The position numbers were made by a program, and so were the translations under genes. The notes under the pieces were generated by a model. The model did not search any database, was not told the origin of the DNA, and saw only the letters and a program-made list of their open reading frames with translations. DNA of 64,000 nt from NCBI RefSeq assembly GCF_900115175.1, contig NZ_FOYV01000001.1, positions 1,550,001 through 1,614,000 on the forward strand, given 5' to 3'. Below, piece by piece: positions 1 through 9,086 of this stretch. The DNA comes from Marinobacter gudaonensis (GTDB lineage Bacteria > Pseudomonadota > Gammaproteobacteria > Pseudomonadales > Oleiphilaceae). The stretch's first letter is position 1; every line of letters starts with the position of its first letter.

Positions 1-2036
1 TCGCGAATGTTTTCGAAACCCCGTTTATGGGCATAATGCAGGGGCCCACCGCGGAAGGGCGCGAACCCGGTACCGAAAATCATTGCACCATCCAGGGTTG
101 TTTCATCTTCAATCACACCTTCACGCAGACACGCCATGCAAGCGTTCAGCATGGGCAGGATCAGCCGGTCCAGGGTATCGTCTGGGGTACCGCCTGAGAC
201 ATCGTCCTTGTCCGCTTTGCCTTTCTTCCACTGGTAAAGCCCCTCCCCGGTTTTCTTTCCGAGGTTTCCGTCGTCCACCTTCTGGCGGAGCCAGTCCGGT
301 GCCGGAGGCATAGCGGTATCCAATCTCTCTCGCAGCATGTCAGCGACACTCAGGCAGATATCGAGCCCCACCTGATCCGCCAGCTCAATCGGCCCAACCG
401 GCATGCCGAATTCCTCGGCCAGCGCATCAATGCTCTCGGCGGCCACTCCCTCATCCAGCAACACCATGGCTTCGACCAGGTACGGCGTCAGCGCCCGGTT
501 TACCAGAAACCCGGGCGCCGTAGCCACCGGGGCCGGTAAACGGTCGATCTGCCCCACGAACCGACGGCCGCGATCAAGCACCGATTCGGCGGCCTTGTCA
601 TGACTGACCACTTCCACCAGGGGCATCAACGCCACCGGATTGAAGAAATGCAGACCGATCAGGCGACTCGGATCGCTGACCTTTTCCCGCAGGGTTTCCA
701 GGGGAATGCTGGAGGTGTTGGTCGCGAGGATGGCGCCCTGTTTGAGTTTCGGCTCAACCTCTTCGTAGACTTTCTGCTTGAGCTCAATTTTCTCGGGCAC
801 CGCTTCGATCACGAGGTCCGCCCGAGCGACGCCGTTGTTGGCGAAATCTGGTGTGAGCCGATCCAGTATGTCCCGGGTCTCGGCGTCGGACCGATGCTTC
901 TTCTCACACAGATCGGCGAGTTTTTTCACCGCCTGAGCCAGCTTTTCGGCCTCCATGTCGAAGAGAGTGACATTCAGTCCACGCACCGCGCACCATCCCG
1001 CGATATCAGCACCCATCTCACCGGCACCGACCACATGAACGTGGCGTACTGCCTCGGCCTCACTGCGGGCGAGGCCTTTCAGCGACTCGCGCAGATGGAA
1101 GACCCGCACCAGATTGCGGGAGGTCTCGGACATCATGAGTCTGGCGAACGAGGCGATTTCAGCTTCTCGCATCTCCGGTCCGGGCGCCCCGCCAAAGTCC
1201 TCCCAGAGTTCAATCAGCGCTTCCGGTGCGGGGTAATGGTCTGGCCGCGCCTTTTTGGCGCTTTGCGAGCGCATCTGGCGGGCCTCGAGCTGACGCGCCG
1301 GTTTGCTGGAGAGCACCCGGCCACGCAGGCCCTGATTGCCCGACTCGATATCGCCGGCGATCGCAGCCTCCACCGCAGCGTGCACATGACGCTCCTCGAC
1401 AAGTTCGTCTACCAGACCCAGCTTTTTGGCTTTGCTGTGGGAAGCCGTCTTGCCGGTCAGCATCATGGTCATTGCTTCGATGGGGTCAACAAGCCGGGTC
1501 AGGCGATCCGTTCCCCCGAGCCCCGGGTGTAACCCGAGCTGGATTTCCGGAAACCCCAGTTTGGCGCCTGGAACGGCCAGCCTGAGGTCACAGGCAAGCG
1601 CCAGCTCCAGGCCGCCACCAAGGCAGGAACCATGAATAACGGCAACCGTCGGGCATGACAAAGCTTCGAACCGGTCAACCACACGATGGGCATCGGTGAG
1701 CTTGTCGACCACTTCGGTTTCCGACGACAACTCGGCAAACTCGGTAATATCGGCGCCCATACAGAAACCGCCGGGCTTGAACGAACGCAGCACCACGCCC
1801 TTTGGCGTGTGTGATTCAAGTTCGCTAACAATGTCGGCCAGCTCGTTCAATACCGCCTCGGAAAGCACGTTGGCGCTGGCGTCTCTCTTGTCGAGGATCA
1901 GCCAGGCAACATCACTGCGGTCGCGTTCCAGATGCCAATGCTGCCACTCGCGTTCGGATGCCTTGCCCTCATATTCCTCAAAAGGGCCCAGGGCCATGTC
2001 ACGTGAGCTCAGTGTCTCAAGGATTTGACCTTTCAT
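1..2036 (-). CDS. FadB/FadJ-type multifunctional fatty-acid oxidation enzyme (3' end outside window)
   Basis: Alpha-subunit-type enzyme of beta-oxidation with enoyl-CoA hydratase and 3-hydroxyacyl-CoA dehydrogenase activities; cytoplasmic. About 678 residues are visible. An N-terminal crotonase domain carries GSCLGGGLELALACD. It is followed by a Rossmann NAD-binding segment (VVGAGEMGADIAGW) and a hydroxyacyl-CoA dehydrogenase part with GLHFFNPVALMPLVEVV. The reading frame is still open at base 1, so the stop lies outside; known FadJ proteins are about 715 residues, so little is missing. ATG at 2036 is preceded by an AGGAGG (complement of 2043-2048). It lies 46 bases downstream of the thiolase gene on the same strand, the usual alpha/beta pairing. 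Whether it is FadB- or FadJ-like by chain-length role cannot be told here. Confidence 0.9.
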   Translation of the reverse strand, partial: MKGQILETLSSRDMALGPFEEYEGKASEREWQHWHLERDRSDVAWLILDKRDASANVLSEAVLNELADIVSELESHTPKGVVLRSFKPGGFCMGADITEFAELSSETEVVDKLTDAHRVVDRFEALSCPTVAVIHGSCLGGGLELALACDLRLAVPGAKLGFPEIQLGLHPGLGGTDRLTRLVDPIEAMTMMLTGKTASHSKAKKLGLVDELVEERHVHAAVEAAIAGDIESGNQGLRGRVLSSKPARQLEARQMRSQSAKKARPDHYPAPEALIELWEDFGGAPGPEMREAEIASFARLMMSETSRNLVRVFHLRESLKGLARSEAEAVRHVHVVGAGEMGADIAGWCAVRGLNVTLFDMEAEKLAQAVKKLADLCEKKHRSDAETRDILDRLTPDFANNGVARADLVIEAVPEKIELKQKVYEEVEPKLKQGAILATNTSSIPLETLREKVSDPSRLIGLHFFNPVALMPLVEVVSHDKAAESVLDRGRRFVGQIDRLPAPVATAPGFLVNRALTPYLVEAMVLLDEGVAAESIDALAEEFGMPVGPIELADQVGLDICLSVADMLRERLDTAMPPAPDWLRQKVDDGNLGKKTGEGLYQWKKGKADKDDVSGGTPDDTLDRLILPMLNACMACLREGVIEDETTLDGAMIFGTGFAPFRGGPLHYAHKRGFENIR

Positions 2037-2082
2037 GTGCGTCCTCCTGACATTCTGCAAATCGGAGTTCTGTGTCCGAGCT

Positions 2083-3420
2083 TCAAACGGCCTCGATGAG
2101 CATGGCACCAGACTGACCGCCACCGATACACTCAGTGGCGATGCCCCGCTTCAGCCCTTTGCGCTTGAGGGCGTTCATCATATGCAGCACGATCCGGTTG
2201 CCGCTGGTGCCCACTGGATGCCCGATGGCAACCGCGCCGCCATCAATGTTCAAGCGCTCCGTTTCGAGGGTACCCATTGCCTCGTCCAGGCCGAGGGCTA
2301 CCCGACAGAACTCCCGATCTTCCCAGGCCCGCAGGCACGCCAGCACCTGCGCGGCGAACGCCTCGTTAATTTCCCACAGGTCTATGTCGTTCAGTCCCGC
2401 TTTGTGACGCTTGAGCAGAGCCGTTGAACTCAGCACCGGGCCGAGGCCCATGATTTCAGGTTCGAGCGCCGACCAGTGACTGTCGACCAACACCGCGCTG
2501 GGCTTCAGATCGTACTTTTTAACCGCTTCTTCGGACGCCAGAATCACCCAGGAGGCGCCGTCGGTGACCTGTGAGCTGTTACCGGGCGTGACCTGGCCGT
2601 AGGGCGGTTCGAAGGCAGCCCGGAGCTTCGCCAACGCTTCGACGGAGGTATCGGCACGCACTCCATCGTCGCGGTCGAACAGTTCTCCGTCCGGCGAAAT
2701 TGCGGGCATTACTTCGCCTTCCAGCCACCCTTCCTCTTGGGCTTTGGCCAGCCTCTGATGGCTGGAAACCGCGTACTCGTCCGCCTGGGTACGGCTGATC
2801 CTGAATTGCTTGGCCAGAATTTCTGCCGTCTGTCCCATGCTCAGGCCAGCTATCGGATCGGTCAGCCCCTTGGCCAGACTGATTTCAGGCTTGAACTGTC
2901 CAGGGCTGAAGCCAGCCAGTTGCCTGACGTAATCCTGAGGGGAAGACGCGGCGTTCAGGCCAGCCAGCCACTCTACGGCCTCAGATTTCATCACCATGGG
3001 TGCGTGGCTGAGCGCTTCGGTTCCGCCGGCAAGAATCAGGTCGCTGTCGCCATCCCGGATGTATTTGTAGGCCGTATCGATAGACTGCATGCCCGAACCG
3101 CAGTTGATCTGCACGGTAAACGCGGGCATCGCCTCGCCCATACCCAGCCTTAACGCCGCTACTCGGGCGGGATTCATCTCGGAACTGACCACATTGACAC
3201 ACCCGAGGATGACCTGATCGAAGGCATCTGCAGGCATGGGCTGTCGAAGCAGAAGCGGCCGACCACACTGAACGGCCAGATCAACGGGTGAGAACGGGCC
3301 AGGGCGTCCCCTGGCCTTCAGGAACGGCGTTCGCGCACCGTCAACCAGATACACCTTCCGGTCCTTCGTGCGGGGCGCCGCCTCGCGGCGTGTGCGAGTT
3401 TTCTTTGCCTGCTGTGCCAT
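2083..3420 (-). CDS. Acetyl-CoA C-acyltransferase (FadI-like thiolase)
   Basis: Thiolase of 445 residues that would cleave 3-ketoacyl-CoA to acetyl-CoA and a shortened acyl-CoA, the last step of beta-oxidation. The nucleophilic Cys lies in INCGSGMQS. The C-terminal catalytic pair is visible as GHPVGTSGNR (His) and CIGGGQSGAM (Cys). The Lys/Arg-rich start (MAQQAKKTRTRREAAPRTKDRK) is longer than in most thiolases and could be an unstructured extension. The gene is the first of a two-gene minus-strand unit with the multifunctional enzyme; together they form a trifunctional-type complex. E. coli FadI has similar size, but I do not assign the symbol because several thiolase subfamilies share these motifs. 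Confidence 0.9.
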   Translation of the reverse strand: MAQQAKKTRTRREAAPRTKDRKVYLVDGARTPFLKARGRPGPFSPVDLAVQCGRPLLLRQPMPADAFDQVILGCVNVVSSEMNPARVAALRLGMGEAMPAFTVQINCGSGMQSIDTAYKYIRDGDSDLILAGGTEALSHAPMVMKSEAVEWLAGLNAASSPQDYVRQLAGFSPGQFKPEISLAKGLTDPIAGLSMGQTAEILAKQFRISRTQADEYAVSSHQRLAKAQEEGWLEGEVMPAISPDGELFDRDDGVRADTSVEALAKLRAAFEPPYGQVTPGNSSQVTDGASWVILASEEAVKKYDLKPSAVLVDSHWSALEPEIMGLGPVLSSTALLKRHKAGLNDIDLWEINEAFAAQVLACLRAWEDREFCRVALGLDEAMGTLETERLNIDGGAVAIGHPVGTSGNRIVLHMMNALKRKGLKRGIATECIGGGQSGAMLIEAV

Positions 3421-3596
3421 CCAGATCCCTCCTCTGGCTGAGCTGGCCTGCCGGCCAGGGCGGCTCTAATTTCAACTCACACCTATAACCTTGGACCCTG
3501 CAGAGCAGGATTCAAGGTTCATGTCGGAACCGCACCTTGAAAAAGGGCTTCTCGCAACTAGGGTTTTAGTTACACTTTTAGACGAGGAGATCTGCT

Positions 3597-4508
3597 ATGA
3601 GTCGCGCTCAAGACCTCTTTCCAACCCGGCTGGAGCGCAAACTGGGCATGTTCGAGCGCCTGGATCCAGTGGTGCACACACCTGAGGAACGCCTGTCGGA
3701 TGGCCCGCTCACGGCCGACCAGGTCCGCGAATTCGATGATCGCGGGTTTTTGTTCTTCGAATCGTTCTTCGACAAATCAGAAATGGAGAAATTCATTCAG
3801 GAGCTCCAGGAATACGAAGAAGACGAAGACCTGAAGCTGTCTGAGGGGACGATTCTGGAGCCAGGAAAAGAGGAAATACGATCCATCTTCGGCATCCACG
3901 AGATATCAAAGCGCTTTGACCGGCTCACCCGGGACCCGCACCTGCTGAAGATCGTGCGACAGTTGCTGGACAGCGAGGTGTACATCCACCAGTCCCGCAT
4001 CAACTACAAGCCGGGGTTCAAGGGCAAGGGCTTTAACTGGCACTCGGATTTTGAGACCTGGCATAGCGAGGACGGCATGCCACGCATGCGCTGCCTGAGC
4101 TGCTCGATCGTGATGACCGATAACAACGAGTTCAACGGGCCCCTGATGCTGATCCCGGGCTCGCACAAGTACTTCATTCCCTGTGTTGGTCGCACGCCCG
4201 AGGACAACTATAAGGAATCCCTGAAGATTCAGGATCTCGGCGTTCCGGACGGTGCCAGCCTCACGCACCTGATGAATGAGAACGCCATAGAAGCGCCGAA
4301 GGGACCGGCTGGCTCGCTTATCATCTTCGAGTGCAACACGCTCCATGGTTCCAACGCCAATATGTCCTGCTGGCCCCGGAGCAACCTGTTCTTTGTCTAC
4401 AACAGCGTGCATAACACGCTGACCGAGCCCTTCTGCGGGAACAAGCCAAGGCCCCAGTTCCTCGCCAACCGCACGAACTGGGACCCGCTCAAGCCGGTGA
4501 ACGATTGA
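3597..4508 (+). CDS. ectD: Ectoine hydroxylase
   Basis: Fe(II)/2-oxoglutarate dioxygenase converting the compatible solute ectoine to 5-hydroxyectoine; cytoplasmic, osmotic and heat stress. The 303-residue length matches the family. The signature FNWHSDFETWHSEDGMP is present, with the iron triad at H149, D151 and H250 (TLHGSN). ATG at 3597 follows GAGGAG (3581-3586) at good spacing. Notably ectABC are not beside it: the neighbours are a thiolase gene and a HAD gene. So ectoine must be made by genes elsewhere or be taken up. Convergent with the HAD gene, 30 bases apart. Confidence 0.95.
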   Translation: MSRAQDLFPTRLERKLGMFERLDPVVHTPEERLSDGPLTADQVREFDDRGFLFFESFFDKSEMEKFIQELQEYEEDEDLKLSEGTILEPGKEEIRSIFGIHEISKRFDRLTRDPHLLKIVRQLLDSEVYIHQSRINYKPGFKGKGFNWHSDFETWHSEDGMPRMRCLSCSIVMTDNNEFNGPLMLIPGSHKYFIPCVGRTPEDNYKESLKIQDLGVPDGASLTHLMNENAIEAPKGPAGSLIIFECNTLHGSNANMSCWPRSNLFFVYNSVHNTLTEPFCGNKPRPQFLANRTNWDPLKPVND

Positions 4509-4538
4509 CACCGGCCAGCGCCTTTCCCGATCCGGTGC

Positions 4539-6227
4539 TCAAGGCGGCCCCACCTCGCAGGCCAGCACCAGCGCCCAGAACTCCGAAAAATCGTTCACCA
4601 CGACATCCGGCTTGTCCGGATGCTTGTGGGTGCCGGGAAAGATCTTGTTGAGCCACGGCAGGTCCCACTGGGCGCCATTGAAGAACACTGCCGTCATGCC
4701 CGCCCGTTTGGCGGCAATCACGTCGGTGGTGCTGTCGCCCACATACCAGACAGAAGGGTCCGGCGGATAGTCCAGCTTTTGCACCGCCAGCAGCAGTTGG
4801 TCCGGGTGGGGCTTGCGAAGCGGCGTGTCGTCGCCACAGACATCCACATCGAAGAGCTCGGTCCAGCCGGTGTCTTCCACCGCCGCCAGTTCGTGGTCGA
4901 AGAACTCACGATCACGATTGGTGATCACGCCAACCTGAATGCGGAGCCGGCGCAAGCCTTCCAGCACCTCCCGCACCTTGGGCTCGAACGCCTTCACGGT
5001 GCCGTAGTGTTTTCGGTAGTGGTGATTGAAAGCCTTGTGGGCGATCTGCTTGGCCTCCTGATCCTCACCGAAAAGCACTTCGAAAATGTCCGTGCGGGAG
5101 ATCTTCCGGTCGGCCTTCACCTTCGGATGGAGCTTCGCAAACTCCCGGACGTAGGCCACCAGCTTGACGTCTTCCGGGGTTTTGCTGTCTTCCGGGGCCA
5201 CCATCCGGTCCATGAGCCTGAGCTTGTGAAAATCCGGCAGCATGTCGTCCACCGCGTGGTACATGGCATCCAGAGTGTCCACCAGAGTGGCGTGCCAGTC
5301 GAACAGGATCACCGCCGGGCGAATCAGCTTCACCACTGCCGGGTGCCAGTCGGGCTCAATCCGGGGATGTGGCCGCTCGGGCGGCGGGAAGGGCCGTGGC
5401 CGGACCTCTGCCGGCGCTCGCTCGAAGGCCTCTGGCTGCCCGCGTTCCAGCAACGCCAGCAGGTCCATCAGGTCCTCGAAGCTGTCGAGAATCGCCGCCG
5501 GCGCATCCCGGTGTGAGAACCAGCTGTCAATACGGCCAGACTCCCAGCAGGCACCGTTGTAAAACACCCCGGACACCCCGGCCTTGTTGGCCGTGAGCAT
5601 GTCGATATAGCTGTCGCCCACGTACCAGGCTCGCTCATCCGCGGGCAGCCCAAGTTTCTCCAGCGCCTTGAGGATCACCTCCGGGTCCGGTTTGTATTCG
5701 GTCACATCGTCGGCGCAGACGGTGGCGTCGAACAGGTGCTGCCAGCGGCCTTCGTCCACCGTGCGCAGCTCCTTGTCGAGGAACTCCCGGTTGCGGTTGG
5801 TGGAGACTGCCAGGCGAATGCCCAGGGCCTTCAACGCACTCAGGTACTCGTAAGCCCCGGGCTGGAAAGGCTTTACCTGTCCAAAGTAGCGGCGGTAGGC
5901 CTGGTTGTAGGCCTTGTGGGCAATCAGCTTGGCGTCTTTGTCGTCGCCGAAAATGGCGTTGAAGATATCCGTTCGGGATACTCGCCGCTCCGCCAGTATG
6001 CGCGGATGCAGGCGCCGGAAGATGCGGATATAGCGCACCAGGCGGGCGTCATCGGCCGTCCGGCACTGGTCCTCGGGCAACAGCCGGTCCACCAGGCCCA
6101 GTTCCTCCAACTGCGGTAACATGTCTTCCATGGCGCTGAACATGGCGTCATGGGTGTCGACCAGCGTGCCGTGCCAATCGAAGATCAGAACACTGGGTGC
6201 CGGCAGGTGATCGCTGAATCGGGCCAT
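4539..6227 (-). CDS. Tandem HAD-superfamily protein with D-W-H motif I in both domains
   Basis: Protein of 562 residues made of two similar HAD hydrolase domains (about 1-265 and 297-562) joined by a Pro/Arg-rich linker. Each domain has motif I as FDWH(G/A)TLVDT (Asp17 and Asp310), a motif II Thr/Ser region (STNRNRE, ITNRDRE), a motif III Lys (YKPDP, RKPHP) and motif IV GDS..D. In ordinary HAD phosphatases motif I is DxDx(T/V), and the second Asp is the acid/base; here it is His (19 and 312) in both halves. Lys and the first Asp are kept, so catalysis is possible but the substrate is unknown. ATG at 6227 has AAGGA upstream; an in-frame TTG two codons earlier is a poorer start. Confidence 0.85.
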   Translation of the reverse strand: MARFSDHLPAPSVLIFDWHGTLVDTHDAMFSAMEDMLPQLEELGLVDRLLPEDQCRTADDARLVRYIRIFRRLHPRILAERRVSRTDIFNAIFGDDKDAKLIAHKAYNQAYRRYFGQVKPFQPGAYEYLSALKALGIRLAVSTNRNREFLDKELRTVDEGRWQHLFDATVCADDVTEYKPDPEVILKALEKLGLPADERAWYVGDSYIDMLTANKAGVSGVFYNGACWESGRIDSWFSHRDAPAAILDSFEDLMDLLALLERGQPEAFERAPAEVRPRPFPPPERPHPRIEPDWHPAVVKLIRPAVILFDWHATLVDTLDAMYHAVDDMLPDFHKLRLMDRMVAPEDSKTPEDVKLVAYVREFAKLHPKVKADRKISRTDIFEVLFGEDQEAKQIAHKAFNHHYRKHYGTVKAFEPKVREVLEGLRRLRIQVGVITNRDREFFDHELAAVEDTGWTELFDVDVCGDDTPLRKPHPDQLLLAVQKLDYPPDPSVWYVGDSTTDVIAAKRAGMTAVFFNGAQWDLPWLNKIFPGTHKHPDKPDVVVNDFSEFWALVLACEVGPP

Positions 6228-6302
6228 GGACAATCCTTCGGGGTTTCAGGAACGTACAAGTCAATAACTTCCTAAACTGTCAGTAAAAACCATTTTATCC
6301 GG

Positions 6303-6446
6303 ATGCACAAAAAACCCCATCTTCCCGAGAAAGTCTGCGCGGTCTGCAATCGCCCGTTCGCCTGGCGCAAAAAATGGGCAAAGGACTGGGACAACGTGCG
6401 CTACTGCAGCGAACGCTGCCGGCGGGCCAGGAGCAAAGCCGAATGA
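6303..6446 (+). CDS. DUF2256 family small zinc-ribbon-like protein
   Basis: 47-residue protein with two Cys pairs, CAVC and CSERC, in a basic Trp-rich frame (KVCAVCNRPFAWRKKWAKDW). This is the pattern I know as DUF2256, probably binding one zinc. Its stop overlaps the start of the photolyase gene as ATGA (6443-6446), which implies translational coupling. DUF2256 genes are often seen beside cryptochrome/photolyase genes; the function is not known to me. Too short for most gene callers. Confidence 0.85.
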   Translation: MHKKPHLPEKVCAVCNRPFAWRKKWAKDWDNVRYCSERCRRARSKAE

Positions 6447-7975
6447 CCACGGTGGTCTGGTTCAAACGGGACCTGCGCACCCACGATCACGCCCCGCTCG
6501 TGGCAGCGGCCGCTCTGGGCGAGCCGGTGATACCGCTGTATGTGATCGAAGACGACTACTGGCAGTTGCCGGACACCAGCGGCCGCCAGTGGCAGTTTAT
6601 CCGGGACTCCCTCACCGATCTGGACCGGCAGCTCCGCGCCGCCGGGAGCCAATTATGGGTGGTTCGAGGGTCGGTGATTGGAGCCCTTAAACAGCTGCGT
6701 GCGAGTCATGGTATAGGGCGCATCTTCTGCCACCAGGAAACCGGCGGTCAGTGGACCTTTGATCGGGACAAATCCGTCATCCAGTGGTGCGCGGAGAATG
6801 GCGTCGAGTTTCAGGAGTGGCGCCAGTTTGGTGTGGTTCGGCGACTCGCCGACAGGGACCTGTGGGACAACGCCTGGACGGACCTGATGCGGGGCAGCAC
6901 GCTGGCCGCCCCCGAACGAATCCTGGCGCCCGAGGGCGCCTCGACCGTGGACTGGCAACTGGCGCCCCAGACGCTGGGCCTTGCCGATGATTGTCCGGAT
7001 CGGCAGGCCGGCGGCAGTGCCCGTGGAGAAAAGCTGCTCTCGTCGTTTCTGGACCGCCGTTGCGTGGGCTACCAGTACAACATTTCCAGCCCCAATACCG
7101 CCTTCCGCGCCTGCTCGCGCCTGAGCCCCCACATAGCCTACGGCACCGTCAGCCTTCGGGAAATCTATCAGCAGGCGAAAGCCGCCGGGCAACACCGCAA
7201 CACCCTGCCCCGCAAGAAAAAAAGCCTCACCAGCTTCCGCTCCCGGCTGCACTGGCACTGCCACTTCATCCAGAAACTGGAAGACGAGCCGGAACTGGAA
7301 TTTCGCGCCATGCACCGGGAAATGGAAGCACTAAAAACCGGGCCCAACAATTCCGAACGCCTGCAGCGCTGGCAGGAAGGCCAGACAGGCTGGCCGCTGG
7401 TGGATGCCAGCATGCGCGCGCTCAACCACACTGGCTGGATCAATTTCCGGATGCGGGCCATGTTGATGGCGGTGGCCAGTTACCAGCTATGGCTGCACTG
7501 GCGTGATCCCGCTCTGCATCTGGCCCGGCTGTTCACCGATTTCGAGCCCGGCATCCACTACTCCCAGACCCAGATGCAATCGGGCCTGACCGGCATCAAT
7601 GCGTTGCGCATCTACAACCCGGTGCTGCAAAGCCAGAAGCTGGACCCGGACGGTGAGTTCATCCGCCGCTGGATTCCGGAACTGGCCGGCGTGCCCAGAG
7701 AGATGATCCACGCCCCCTGGCTGATGACGCAACCCCAGAAAGCCCGCTACGGCGGCAATACCTACATTGCCCCGGTATGCGATCACGAGCAGGCGGCCCG
7801 GGTGGCACGCAAGGCGGTAGGGGATTTTCGAAAACGGTCGGTCAGCCGGGCCGAAACCGACCGTGTCCTGAAACGTCATGGCAGTCGGAAGGGGCCGGTA
7901 CAGAAGCGCCCCGGCCTTCCTTCCGGGCCCCGAAAAGAAGACGGGCAGAGCGACCAGCTGTCACTCTTTGACTAA
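6443..7975 (+). CDS. Cryptochrome/photolyase family FAD-binding protein
   Basis: 510-residue flavoprotein, either light-driven DNA repair (deoxyribodipyrimidine photolyase) or blue-light sensing. The N-terminal photolyase alpha/beta domain begins TTVVWFKRDLRTHDHAPL. The C-terminal FAD domain has GQTGWPLVDASMRAL, GWINFRMRAM and the stretch from TDFEPGIHYSQ to NALRIYNP. The tail after about residue 455 is basic and probably disordered. The start is ATG 6443, inside the end of the DUF2256 gene; an open frame extends upstream to 6374, but those residues overlap the DUF2256 frame and resemble nothing in the family. Which activity (CPD, 6-4 or cryptochrome) is not decidable from this reading. Confidence 0.88.
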   Translation: MTTVVWFKRDLRTHDHAPLVAAAALGEPVIPLYVIEDDYWQLPDTSGRQWQFIRDSLTDLDRQLRAAGSQLWVVRGSVIGALKQLRASHGIGRIFCHQETGGQWTFDRDKSVIQWCAENGVEFQEWRQFGVVRRLADRDLWDNAWTDLMRGSTLAAPERILAPEGASTVDWQLAPQTLGLADDCPDRQAGGSARGEKLLSSFLDRRCVGYQYNISSPNTAFRACSRLSPHIAYGTVSLREIYQQAKAAGQHRNTLPRKKKSLTSFRSRLHWHCHFIQKLEDEPELEFRAMHREMEALKTGPNNSERLQRWQEGQTGWPLVDASMRALNHTGWINFRMRAMLMAVASYQLWLHWRDPALHLARLFTDFEPGIHYSQTQMQSGLTGINALRIYNPVLQSQKLDPDGEFIRRWIPELAGVPREMIHAPWLMTQPQKARYGGNTYIAPVCDHEQAARVARKAVGDFRKRSVSRAETDRVLKRHGSRKGPVQKRPGLPSGPRKEDGQSDQLSLFD

Positions 7976-8009
7976 CCTTCCTGCCCAGGGGAAGGCCCGC
8001 ACAGCCGAC

Positions 8010-8543
8010 TCAGTTGCGGTACATCTGGCGCTGGTGTTCGAGCATCTGCTCCATCATCAGTTGCATCTGGTTCATCCGGTTTTCCATCCGGTTCAGACGC
8101 TGTTCGCTGTCCATACCCGGCCCGCTCGATTGTTTGCCCTGAGCGTTGCCGGGCTGTTTCTTGCCCTGGCCCTGGTTATTCATCATGCCCTGCTGATTGC
8201 CCATGCCACCCTGGCCCATGCCACGATCTTCCATCATGCCCTGGCCCATCATGCCCTGCCCCATCATTCCGGGACCCATCATGCCGCCGCGCATCATCTC
8301 CATCTGCTCGTGCATGGCTTCCATGTGTTGCTCCCGCAGACGCTCACGCTCGGCGTTGGAGTCGGCGTTGCGCATCTGCTGCATCATCTCCTGCATACGC
8401 GACATGTTGTCGTGCATCTGTTGCATTTGTTGCTGGTTCATCATGCCATCGTGGGGCATCGGGTCGCCGTTGCCGTGGGAAAAGGCGAGAACGGGCAAGG
8501 CAGTAATAACAGAGTAAATGGCAAATCGACTGATTCGGTTCAT
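8010..8543 (-). CDS. Methionine-rich periplasmic protein (probable copper binding)
   Basis: 177-residue protein with an N-terminal signal peptide (NRISRFAIYSVITALPVLAFS) followed by HGNGDPMPHDGMM. The mature part is extremely rich in Met, Gln and Gly (repeats such as GMMGQGMM), with an Arg/Glu helical stretch and a C-terminal MENRMNQMQLMMEQM helix. Such Met arrays bind Cu(I) in the periplasm. No named family is recognised. ATG 8543 has GGAGGG upstream; an in-frame ATG at 8648 is further from any ribosome site. A copper-type TTCAG box lies 55 bases upstream, tying it to the copper island. Confidence 0.75.
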   Translation of the reverse strand: MNRISRFAIYSVITALPVLAFSHGNGDPMPHDGMMNQQQMQQMHDNMSRMQEMMQQMRNADSNAERERLREQHMEAMHEQMEMMRGGMMGPGMMGQGMMGQGMMEDRGMGQGGMGNQQGMMNNQGQGKKQPGNAQGKQSSGPGMDSEQRLNRMENRMNQMQLMMEQMLEHQRQMYRN

Positions 8544-8598
8544 GGCTCCCTCCTTCTGGGTAGCGGCTTCATGCATCCTTTTCAGTAAAGCCCATGAA

Positions 8599-8616
8599 TC
8601 TGAATCCGGACTGAAA
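8599..8616 (-). promoter_or_regulatory. TTCAG-N6-TTCAG direct-repeat box before the Met-rich gene
   Basis: On the minus strand the sequence reads TTTCAG-N5-ATTCAGA, two TTCAG elements in the same orientation 11 bases apart. The same arrangement stands before three other copper-related units (12100, 15472, 15508). OmpR-family response regulators bind such 11-base direct repeats, so the regulator encoded at 15576 is the likely binder (inference). Confidence 0.6.
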
Positions 8617-8681
8617 AAACGGTGGTGAATAGCGCCTAATGGCAGCAAGTTTGATCTGGGTCAGTTCCGGCCCGGCGGCGC

Positions 8682-9032
8682 TCAGAGAAGAACAATGCCA
8701 AACCGCTTTACCGCCAGCGCCAGGACGCCAAAACACGCCATGGTCAACAAAGCGCTGATGCCAAGGGAGGGCCAGAATCCGAACCTCGACATCAGGAAGG
8801 GAAACACCAGAAACATCGGCAGAGTCGGCAATACGTACCAGAAGGTGTACCAGGCATGGTTACTGATTTTTTCGTCTGGCTGTTGTTCCACGTATAGCCA
8901 GATCATCGCCAGTACCGTCACCATGGGCAGCGCGGCGATCAAAGCGCCCAGTTTGTCACTGCGTTTGGCAACTTCGGATACAAGTACCACCAGTGCGGCG
9001 GTGATGGCGTACTTGGTAATCAGCCAGGTCAT
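8682..9032 (-). CDS. DUF3147 family membrane protein
   Basis: 116-residue hydrophobic protein with about four membrane helices (WLITKYAITAALVVLVSEVAKR first, a GISALLTMACFGVLALAV helix last). The pattern matches DUF3147, a family of unknown function. It follows the copper ATPase gene by 54 bases on the same strand and is likely the last gene of that operon, although no metal-binding residues stand out. It could be an unrelated passenger. Confidence 0.75.
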   Translation of the reverse strand: MTWLITKYAITAALVVLVSEVAKRSDKLGALIAALPMVTVLAMIWLYVEQQPDEKISNHAWYTFWYVLPTLPMFLVFPFLMSRFGFWPSLGISALLTMACFGVLALAVKRFGIVLL

Positions 9033-9086
9033 GCATTGTCCTCTGTTGAATCACGCCGTTTGGTTCCATCGATCTACCCTGCGCCC

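Noticed and set aside
7878..8588. Plus-strand frame with HHAL/HLLH repeats
   Set aside because: Antisense of the Met-rich gene (ATG read backwards gives CAT, His); not a real histidine-rich protein.
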